From positions 1-12,802 of the forward strand of contig CADBLY010000011.1 of NCBI GenBank assembly GCA_902795725.1: a DNA stretch of 12,802 bases, read 5' to 3'. Origin of the DNA: an uncultured Erysipelotrichaceae bacterium. Its GTDB lineage: Bacteria; Bacillota_I; Bacilli_A; RF39; UBA660. The first letter of the stretch is position 1. Each line of letters opens with the position of its first letter. Below, piece by piece: positions 7,697 through 12,802 of this stretch. A program made the position numbers and the translations under genes. A model generated the notes under the pieces. It was not told the origin of the DNA. It was given only the letters and a program-made list of their open reading frames with translations, and did not search any database.

Positions 7697-7725
7697 ATTA
7701 TATCACATCCATTAAGCTATTTCAA
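7697..7725 (-). promoter_or_regulatory. Strong vegetative promoter of the 6S RNA
   Basis: On the minus strand TTGAAA (7725-7720), a 17-base spacer and TATAAT (7702-7697) with an upstream TGA give an extended -10 sigma-A promoter. The predicted start at 7690 coincides with the first base of the 6S closing stem. The -35 begins directly after the mtaB stop codon, so the promoter sits entirely in the short mtaB 3' flank and there is no terminator between mtaB and the RNA. Confidence 0.8.
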
Positions 7726-9003
7726 TTATTTTTCAATAATTTCTCCAATAACATATGGATAATCAATATTTTTGATTTTTATTTTAGTTAATTGATTTAA
7801 ATATTTAATACATCCTTTAGCTTTAATAGGTAAATAATTATCTGTATGTCCCATCAAATAACCATCACTACATTTTTCTGGTATAAACAACTTAATTTGA
7901 TCAATAAATCTATTATAGTATTCTATTTCTAAATTCTTACTTAAATTAATTAATTCCTTAACTCTTTTCTTTTTCGTTGTATTATCAACATGATTAGGTA
8001 TTTCTTCCGCTTTCGTTCCACGTCTTAAAGAAAAAGGAAAAACATGAATTTTAAAAAACTTAATCTTTTTTATAGTATCAATAGTTTCTTTAAATAATTC
8101 ATCCGTTTCCATTGGAAAACCAACTATAACATCAGTCGTAATCGAAACATCTGGACGCACACTTCTTATATCATTTATTCTTTTTATAAAGTATTCTTTA
8201 TCATACTTACGATTCATTAATTTTAATATTGTATTTGACCCACTTTGTAATGGAATGTGCAGATGATCAACTAATACTTGGCATTCCTTAAACAAAGATA
8301 TAATATCATCTGATATCTCAGTTATTTCAATAGATGAAATACGAAGTCTCTCCAACCCCTTAATAACAATAATTCTTTTTAACAATTCATAAAAATTACA
8401 ATCTTTATAATTATAATGTCCTGTATGAATACCAGTTAAAACTATTTCTTTATGGCCTTGATCTATTAATGTTTTAATTTCACTTATAACTTTATCTGGC
8501 TTTTTAGATCTTACTTTACCCCTTGCATAAGGAATAATACAATAACTACAATAGTTTTCACAACCATCTTCAATTTTAACAAAAGCACGCGCTTTATTAA
8601 AATTGTTTAAACACATATCTTCAAAATCAGTATTCATAATATCATCAATATTATCAATTCTTTTCTTATTTTTTTTATATTCTTCTATATAATCTACAAT
8701 CTTACTTTTATCTTTATTACCCAAAACTATAGATATCCCTAAATCCTTTAATAACGAACTATTTACTTGTGTCATGCAACCAACTGCAACAATAATACTA
8801 GATGGATGCTCTCTTAATACTCTTCTAATTACCTTTAACGATTTATTATCGCTAGTATTAGTAACTGTACATGTATTTATAATATAAATATCCGCATCAT
8901 CACTACTACCTTCTATATAACCACTATTAAGTAAATTATCACGCATAATATTAGATTCATAACTATTAACTTTACAACCTAAAGTATAAATATAAAACTT
9001 CAT
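7726..9003 (-). CDS. mtaB: tRNA t6A37 methylthiotransferase MtaB
   Basis: This 425-residue radical-SAM enzyme converts t6A37 to ms2t6A37 in tRNAs reading ANN codons. The N-terminal MTTase domain begins with the MtaB-type LGCKVNSYES and supplies cluster ligands C10, C45 and C76. The radical-SAM triad C148-x3-C152-x2-C155 lies in EDGCENYCSYCIIPYARG. The TRAM domain occupies about 365-425 (with DGYLMGHTDNYLPI). LGCKVN rather than LGCQMN, and the spacing, separate it from MiaB. Length is normal. The ATG at 9003 has AAGGAGGG 5 bases upstream. It follows rsmE and one inserted gene, matching the rsmE-mtaB order seen in Bacillus (yqeU-yqeV). A terminator hairpin lies immediately before its ribosome site, so part of its expression may depend on readthrough. 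Confidence 0.94.
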   Translation of the reverse strand: MKFYIYTLGCKVNSYESNIMRDNLLNSGYIEGSSDDADIYIINTCTVTNTSDNKSLKVIRRVLREHPSSIIVAVGCMTQVNSSLLKDLGISIVLGNKDKSKIVDYIEEYKKNKKRIDNIDDIMNTDFEDMCLNNFNKARAFVKIEDGCENYCSYCIIPYARGKVRSKKPDKVISEIKTLIDQGHKEIVLTGIHTGHYNYKDCNFYELLKRIIVIKGLERLRISSIEITEISDDIISLFKECQVLVDHLHIPLQSGSNTILKLMNRKYDKEYFIKRINDIRSVRPDVSITTDVIVGFPMETDELFKETIDTIKKIKFFKIHVFPFSLRRGTKAEEIPNHVDNTTKKKRVKELINLSKNLEIEYYNRFIDQIKLFIPEKCSDGYLMGHTDNYLPIKAKGCIKYLNQLTKIKIKNIDYPYVIGEIIEK

Positions 9004-9017
9004 AAACCCTCCTTAAG

Positions 9018-9059
9018 AAAAAAGCCTAGAGATTATTTCTAAACTCTATTAAGGCTTTT
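9018..9059 (-). terminator. Hairpin terminator/attenuator between the acidic membrane protein gene and mtaB
   Basis: On the minus strand AAAAGCCT (9059-9052) pairs with AGGCTTTT (9027-9020), with an inner AGAG/CTCT pairing, followed by T-rich sequence (six T from 9023). The left arm and loop lie in the last codons of the upstream gene. Only two bases separate the U-tract from the mtaB ribosome site, so it reads as an intra-operon attenuating terminator. Confidence 0.7.
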
Positions 9060-9763
9060 AAAAATGCTTCATTTTTCTTTATCTCTTCTTCTGGTGATGT
9101 ACCAGCTACCTGTTTTATCTCAACTGTATTTTCTTTATTTAAATTATAATTTGTAAAATTAGTTATTCTTCCAAATACAGGTGAAATAATCTCGGATGTT
9201 TTAAATTTCTTATCATCATTCAACTCATCAACTATATCCTTATGTGATGGTGTATTATCATCTTCAATAATACTAGTTTGTAATTCTATATTGTTATTGA
9301 TATTACTAGATACATCAAAAACACTATCATCTATACTATTATCTATACTTTCAACTGCAGAAACAACTGGTTCATCAAATTCCAATTCTAATTGCTTAAC
9401 AAAATCTACTTCTCCATTATCATCTTCAATAATATCAATTTTACTATTTTTCACACTGTCAACTAACTCTTGATAGCTAATTATTGCATTTCTTTCCTGT
9501 TCATCTTCAAACTTTTGTACAACTTCCTCAGGCTCTAATTTACTGTCTTCTTCCATTTGATTAAAAATAGCCATAATCTCTTCATTAACAGGCACATCAT
9601 TAATCTCTTCATTATTAGATAGATTCAAAAAGTCCTTCTTTATTTTAACTCTCTTACGCACCTTTAAAGACAAAACAGTTAATACAATATCAATAATTAA
9701 AAGCAATAAAATAATAAATAAATAAACATAAACACTTGTTGGTATAGAACTTAATACAGTCAT
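9026..9763 (-). CDS. Unknown membrane-anchored acidic protein
   Basis: I do not recognise a family for this 245-residue protein. It has one N-terminal transmembrane segment (about 11-33) followed by a basic patch (KVRKRVKIKK), which places the rest in the cytoplasm. The remainder is very acidic and Asn/Ser/Asp-rich, so probably disordered, with three more ordered-looking islands: AIISYQELVD (about 93-102), FKTSEIISPVFGR (around 187-199, with SPVFG at 194-198) and the C-terminal EAFLKALIEFRNNL. This looks like a scaffold with short binding motifs, but that is inference. The ATG at 9763-9761 is preferred because GGAG lies 8 bases upstream. The in-frame GTG at 9772 overlaps that site. The gene starts 5 bases after the rsmE stop and lies between rsmE and mtaB, normally adjacent in Firmicutes. 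Confidence 0.8.
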   Translation of the reverse strand: MTVLSSIPTSVYVYLFIILLLLIIDIVLTVLSLKVRKRVKIKKDFLNLSNNEEINDVPVNEEIMAIFNQMEEDSKLEPEEVVQKFEDEQERNAIISYQELVDSVKNSKIDIIEDDNGEVDFVKQLELEFDEPVVSAVESIDNSIDDSVFDVSSNINNNIELQTSIIEDDNTPSHKDIVDELNDDKKFKTSEIISPVFGRITNFTNYNLNKENTVEIKQVAGTSPEEEIKKNEAFLKALIEFRNNL

Positions 9764-9768
9764 AATAA

Positions 9769-10482
9769 TCACTCCATATATTCATAATTAATAATACTCA
9801 TAAGAAATAAAGGAACGGTCTCAACTCTCATAACATTAGACCCTAGTGTGATTGGAATAAATCCAATTTTAACTAAATAATCCTCTTCTATCTTAGATAA
9901 TCCACCTTCTGGGCCGATCACTAGATTTATTCTATCACAGTTTCGATTATTCGTTAAGACTTTTTTAATATTTTTTTGCTTCTCCTTTACACTGCAAATT
10001 AAATTCAATCCAATAAATTTTTCTAAAGATTTGATATCTTCCAGTACAATAATTTCTGGAACATCTATTCGCTTCGATTGCTCAGAAGCTTCCTTAACAA
10101 TTCTTACCCATCTATTAATCTTATTTTCTTTTTTGTTACCTTGAATCTTTACCATACAATGCTTCATCGGACACAAATATATCTTTGACACACCCATTTC
10201 CGTCGCCTTTTGTAAAATTAAATCAACTTTCTGTTCTTTTAAAATCGGAATTATTAGTGCGACCGATGGTTTCATATCATAAGTATTTTCTAACTCTTTT
10301 TTGATAATTATTTTAATATCTGACTTTACACTTTTTAGACAACATTCATAAACTTTCTTGTTGTAAACAACTTCAATTAAATCATCATCTTTCATTCGCA
10401 TAACCTTTGTTATATGATATATATCATCATCACCAAGAATAAAAGAATCTAAAACACGTCTATCCGAAAAATATCTTTGCAT
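9769..10482 (-). CDS. rsmE: 16S rRNA m3U1498 methyltransferase RsmE
   Basis: This 237-residue SPOUT-class methyltransferase methylates U1498 of 16S rRNA using SAM. The N-terminal PUA-like domain includes HITKVMRMKDDD (about 23-34). The knotted catalytic domain shows LILQKATEMGV (88-98), EQSKR (134-138), IGPEGGLS (189-196) and LGSNVMRVETV (213-223), which form the SAM-binding knot. Length is normal. The ATG at 10482 has GAGG about 7 bases upstream. It has its own promoter (10538-10510) behind the pilin terminator. It leads the unit continuing with the acidic membrane protein and mtaB; its stop codon TGA overlaps the next gene's ribosome-site region. The TGA stop shows that the standard genetic code is in use. 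Confidence 0.95.
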   Translation of the reverse strand: MQRYFSDRRVLDSFILGDDDIYHITKVMRMKDDDLIEVVYNKKVYECCLKSVKSDIKIIIKKELENTYDMKPSVALIIPILKEQKVDLILQKATEMGVSKIYLCPMKHCMVKIQGNKKENKINRWVRIVKEASEQSKRIDVPEIIVLEDIKSLEKFIGLNLICSVKEKQKNIKKVLTNNRNCDRINLVIGPEGGLSKIEEDYLVKIGFIPITLGSNVMRVETVPLFLMSIINYEYME

Positions 10483-10509
10483 ACCTAAACCTCACATTTA
10501 ATGTTTACT

Positions 10510-10538
10510 ATTATACAACAAATATCTATTTTTGTATA
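10510..10538 (-). promoter_or_regulatory. Promoter of rsmE
   Basis: On the minus strand TATACA (10538-10533), a 17-base spacer and a perfect TATAAT (10515-10510) predict a start near 10503, about 20 bases before the rsmE ATG. It directly follows the terminator of the pilin-like unit. Confidence 0.65.
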
Positions 10539-10539
10539 G

Positions 10540-10559
10540 AAAAAAAGCCTATTAGGCTT
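10540..10559 (-). terminator. Terminator of the pilin-like gene pair
   Basis: AAGCCT-AAT-AGGCTT is a perfect 6-bp stem with a 3-base loop on the minus strand, followed by seven T. The loop holds the stop codon of the second pilin-like gene. Confidence 0.8.
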
Positions 10560-11001
10560 CACAATTATTAACAATAGTATTATAATCAGTCTCTTCACTA
10601 TCAAGACTATAGCAGCTATCATCACTACAATCAAACACTTGATAAACATACTTATTATTTGTCGTACCTTCATTACTTATTTTAACAAAAATACCGTTTC
10701 TCCCACTAGCAAAATTTTCACCTGTTTTAGGATTTTTAATATTAGGTTCCACTAAACCATCATTAACTAATGTATCTAACGTAACAATAATACACTCTCC
10801 ACTTGATGGTAAAAGAGAAAACATATTATCAGCGCCCCAGCCTTTAGCAGAATCCTTAAAAGACCTAAGCTGTGTTTTATATAAATCATCCTTACTATCT
10901 CTAATTGGTTTAGTAACAGCTGGAATTGTTATCAAAGCTAAAAGCGCTAAAACAGTAACAGCAGCAAGTATTTCAATTAAAGTAAAACCTTTTTTATTCA
11001 T
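10552..11001 (-). CDS. Type IV pilin-like (pseudopilin) protein, second of pair
   Basis: This 149-residue protein starts MNKKG|FTLIEILAAV. It carries the prepilin peptidase site after Gly5, Phe6 as the mature N-terminus and the conserved Glu at +5, followed by a hydrophobic helix to about residue 27. The C-terminal domain has Cys residues in GEC, FDCSDDSC and NNCEA, which could form disulfides outside the cell. The segment AKGWGADN...GECIIVTLDTLVNDG aligns by eye with AKVWVSDN...KDCISITLKDLQDSG of the upstream gene, so the two are paralogues. The start ATG touches the upstream TAG (TAGATG) and AGGTGG provides the ribosome site. No pilus ATPase, platform protein or prepilin peptidase is in the window, so whether it builds a pilus or serves another surface role is open. 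Confidence 0.88.
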   Translation of the reverse strand: MNKKGFTLIEILAAVTVLALLALITIPAVTKPIRDSKDDLYKTQLRSFKDSAKGWGADNMFSLLPSSGECIIVTLDTLVNDGLVEPNIKNPKTGENFASGRNGIFVKISNEGTTNNKYVYQVFDCSDDSCYSLDSEETDYNTIVNNCEA

Positions 11002-11391
11002 CTATTCCACCTCATATTCTTCACATTTATCATCAATAGCATCAGTTACTTCATAATAATACGATTTATCTAAACGTGTAATATTAACATATATACTATC
11101 ACCATCTAACTTACTATTATTATCAAATTCATAAACATCATCATCAATATATCCACTATCCTGTAAATCTTTCAAAGTAATTGAAATACAATCCTTATCT
11201 ATTAATTTATCCTTATTATCACTAACCCATACTTTCGCACTCATCTTTATATTATTTTTCTGTATCTCATTCAATTCATTATGACTTTTTTTAACAAAAT
11301 GAGTAATTGTAGTTGCCGTAATAATAGATATAATAGCTAATATCGTTATAGCTGCCAATATTTCAACTAATGTAAATCCTTTTCTATCCAT
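11002..11391 (-). CDS. Type IV pilin-like (pseudopilin) protein, first of pair
   Basis: This 129-residue protein starts MDRKG|FTLVEILAAI, a class III-type prepilin leader of five residues with Glu at mature position 5, followed by a hydrophobic helix (about 6-28). The soluble part has two Cys (KDC and DKC near the C-terminus), a possible disulfide as in Gram-positive and T2SS minor pilins. It is acidic and ends without a sorting signal. AAGGTGAG precedes the ATG at 11391. The gene leads a two-gene unit from a good promoter (11442-11414) and is directly coupled to its paralogue. Length is in the range of minor pilins and competence pseudopilins. ComG-type or secretion-type function cannot be told apart here. 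Confidence 0.87.
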   Translation of the reverse strand: MDRKGFTLVEILAAITILAIISIITATTITHFVKKSHNELNEIQKNNIKMSAKVWVSDNKDKLIDKDCISITLKDLQDSGYIDDDVYEFDNNSKLDGDSIYVNITRLDKSYYYEVTDAIDDKCEEYEVE

Positions 11392-11413
11392 ATATACTCA
11401 CCTTACTATTAAA

Positions 11414-11442
11414 ATATTACCACATTCCATCCTATTTTTCAA
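11414..11442 (-). promoter_or_regulatory. Promoter of the pilin-like gene pair
   Basis: On the minus strand TTGAAA (11442-11437), a 17-base spacer and TAATAT (11419-11414) with an adjacent TGG (extended -10) predict a start near 11407, about 15 bases before the ATG. The -35 hexamer and spacer length are the same as for the 6S RNA promoter. Confidence 0.65.
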
Positions 11443-11502
11443 TACCAAAAAATAGAAAACTACACTTATTTAAAATAACATTAATATATACTTAGCAACA
11501 AC

Positions 11503-11530
11503 AAAAATCATGTCTTTTTTTTAAGACATG
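11503..11530 (-). terminator. Terminator after the surface-protein pseudogene
   Basis: CATGTCTT (11530-11523) pairs perfectly with AAGACATG (11516-11509) around a 6-base A loop on the minus strand, followed by ATTTTTG. The stem is 8 bp and lies about 25 bases after the stop codon at 11555. Confidence 0.75.
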
Positions 11531-11554
11531 AAATATAAATCCTTAAAACACTTT

Positions 11555-12553
11555 TTATTCTGCATTATTATTAGTTTCTATAGCTGATTTATAGACGTTT
11601 ATAACAGGTCTAACTCTAGCTGCAAAACTACTACTATATACTTTAGAATCCCAACTACTATATTGATGATAAATAGAATACATTGAAAAGATGGATGTTG
11701 GATTAGCTGTCATAGTCCAGTAAGCTTTTAAAATATCTGAATATACAGGAGTTTTACATGAATATGCAGTATTTGGAGAACACCCAAATCTAGAAGCTTC
11801 TTCTATTGTTATTAATCTTGCTTTATTACCATTAACCGCTTTTAATTCTTCATTTTGAAATACAGCATTTGACCAGTTATCTATAACATATTTTATATCT
11901 GATAAATTATAATCTGTTGTACAACCTGATATCACTAGTGTATCATTTACATATCCACAAGTTTCACTCGTATAGTATGCCATTCCACCATCTACTCCAG
12001 ATACTATATAATCTTGTCCTGCTCCACTCTTTTCAATTACATAATAATCCGCACTATTAATAGTTATCTTTTCTCCCAGATGATATACTTTATAATCAGC
12101 TACTTCTCCATTATCCTTTACTAAAGCATCACTTGATTGTTGATAATTAATGGTTATATTTAAGTTAGATATAGATACTTCAGATGTTGGTAATTCTGAA
12201 GCTGTTACTGTATCATCATATGTTAAAGTTACTTTCATTGTATTTGTTTCCTTAGCATACAATGTATCTCCAGTTTGAACAGATGCTCCACCTTCATAAG
12301 TTAACGTATATGATAAATTACCACACACGTTAGTATTACTAGTAGAATCAGTACCTGTACACTCAGGTGTACCTACACTTACACTTGATACAGATGCATC
12401 TTAATTACCATCATTTACTACTTTAAATGTAAAGGATATCGTATCAGCAGGAGATGTCACAGTTACATCATAATCTTCAATAGTTGTTGTTCCATCTAAT
12501 GATGGTTGACTTAAAACTTTTGCTGATCCAGTTATTGTTATATCTTTTCTCAT
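11555..12553 (-). pseudogene. Surface-type protein with in-frame TAA and no export signal
   Basis: One reading frame runs from an ATG at 12553 to the stop at 11555 (333 codons) but is broken by TAA at 12403-12401 (codon 51). The protein reads ...KVVNDGN-stop-DASVSSVSV..., and a single base change (TAT, Tyr) would restore it. After the stop the frame is open for over 280 codons. A beta-rich stretch (CGNLSYTLTYEGG, TMKVTLTYDD, EVSISNLNITINY) is followed by a C-terminal domain with YWTMT, a Tyr/Ser-rich stretch and ARVRPVINVYKSAI. Six Cys after the TAA fall into likely pairs (PEC/VCG, ETC/SGC, FGC/YSC), which implies an extracellular ancestor. There is no signal peptide or pilin leader, so this copy looks truncated as well as stopped. 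A GTG at 12328 has no ribosome site. Confidence 0.7.
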
Positions 12554-12594
12554 ACTTATATCAACTCCTTTTTATTATGAGACAATATAAGTAT
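12552..12594 (-). repeat. Perfect 10-bp inverted repeat spanning the pseudogene start
   Basis: ATACTTATAT (12594-12585) and ATATAAGTAT (12561-12552) on the minus strand are perfectly complementary around a 23-base loop. The loop holds the AAGGAG ribosome site (12570-12565), and the right arm runs into the ATG (12553-12551). In RNA this would pair part of the start codon. As DNA it could also be an operator. Confidence 0.6.
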
Positions 12595-12598
12595 AACA
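12590..12598 (-). promoter_or_regulatory. Possible extended -10 promoter of the surface-protein pseudogene
   Basis: The minus-strand TGTTATACT is a TGn plus TATACT element placed just after the upstream hairpin and about 37 bases before the ATG. There is no recognisable -35. Confidence 0.3.
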
Positions 12599-12654
12599 AA
12601 AAGAGTCATAAATATCTAAAGTAATGACTTTTTAACTTTGAAATATTTATGACT
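12598..12654 (-). terminator. Long inverted repeat, probable terminator
   Basis: AGTCATAAATAT (12654-12643 on the minus strand) pairs perfectly with ATATTTATGACT (12615-12604). The pairing continues after a small mismatch as AAAGT/ACTTT. On the minus strand the stem is followed by CTTTTTG. The arm length (12 bp perfect, about 19 in all) is unusual among this window's terminators. It could be the end of an upstream gene unit or a mobile-element end. Confidence 0.5.
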
Positions 12655-12780
12655 TTCTATTATACAATTTATATCATTATTTATTAAAACTCTATTAATA
12701 ATTCTTTCCTTTTCATCAGAAGTGTATTTCTTGTTTGTTGTAGTTCTTAATATATTATAAATTGTAAAACTATAGAAAAT
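12616..12780 (-). pseudogene. Possible degenerate transposase OrfA fragment
   Basis: A 54-codon open stretch without a good start or ribosome site reads RTTTNKKYTSDEKERII followed by NRVLINND and ends in TAG at 12618-12616, inside the inverted repeat. The Lys-Tyr-Thr...Glu-Lys...Ile-Ile pattern recalls the N-terminal helix-turn-helix of IS3-type OrfA proteins, but it is short and no catalytic part is present. Bases 12781-12802 are distinctly richer in G+C. The assignment is a guess from pattern; the segment may be non-coding. Confidence 0.25.
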
Positions 12781-12802
12781 TCACCAATGACTCGCCTGCC
12801 CT

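Noticed and set aside
9764..9772. GTG start for the acidic membrane protein.
   Set aside because: It overlaps GGAG, which is correctly spaced for the ATG at 9763.
10485..10673. 62-codon minus-strand frame overlapping the second pilin-like gene.
   Set aside because: It covers the terminator and rsmE promoter and is an out-of-frame shadow of the pilin gene.
12328..12330. GTG at 12328 as the true start of the surface protein.
   Set aside because: No ribosome site precedes it, and the same frame continues upstream through similar coding sequence to a TAA and then an ATG with AAGGAG; this is an internal GTG.
12401..12403. Recoding of the in-frame stop by an altered genetic code.
   Set aside because: TAA ends several intact genes here, for example the exonuclease and the P-type ATPase, so TAA is a real stop.
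1..12802. CRISPR arrays, tRNA or rRNA genes, phage attachment sites.
   Set aside because: No regularly spaced repeats, cloverleaf sequences or rRNA segments were seen on either strand.

Overview
The window is a very AT-rich stretch of a low-G+C Firmicutes-type genome. Standard code fits: rsmE ends in TGA followed at once by another gene's start, so TGA is a stop and this is not a Mycoplasma/Spiroplasma-code organism. Long AT-rich genes, strong GGAGG ribosome sites, extended -10 promoters, a CotD-like coat protein, type IV pilin-like genes and a large Cys-paired surface-protein type together suggest an uncultured gut-type Bacilli/Mollicutes-related lineage (RF39- or Erysipelotrichia-like). That placement is inference. 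Every recognisable gene lies on the minus strand, so transcription runs from high to low coordinates.

Layout in transcription order. (1) 12.8-11.5 kb is an accessory region. It holds a possible transposase scrap, a strong inverted repeat/terminator, a second hairpin around a start codon, and a surface-protein gene that lacks an export signal and carries an in-frame TAA, followed by a terminator. (2) 11.44-10.54 kb is a promoter-terminator unit of two tandem, paralogous type IV pilin-like genes whose stop and start codons touch. (3) 10.54-7.73 kb is rsmE, a membrane-anchored acidic protein of unknown function, and mtaB. rsmE and mtaB are direct neighbours in many Firmicutes, so the middle gene looks inserted. 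(4) 7.73-5.26 kb starts with a structured RNA that fits 6S RNA, with its own consensus-like promoter. It is followed without a gap by a DEDDh exonuclease, ffh (SRP54), a terminator, a CotD-like gene and a second terminator. (5) 5.25-1.13 kb is a three-gene unit: a one-TM protein, a P-type cation ATPase and a ZIP-family metal transporter. (6) 1.13-0 kb is trpS with its own promoter, then the first codons of a glycyl-tRNA synthetase gene cut by the window edge.

The housekeeping part joins RNA-polymerase control (6S), RNA modification (RsmE, MtaB), aminoacylation and membrane targeting (Ffh). The most unusual part is the right end. The broken surface gene has a C-terminal WTM...RPVIN segment rich in Tyr and Ser, and could be a silent donor copy for a variable surface-protein family. 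No reverse transcriptase, recombinase or CRISPR array is visible in the window.
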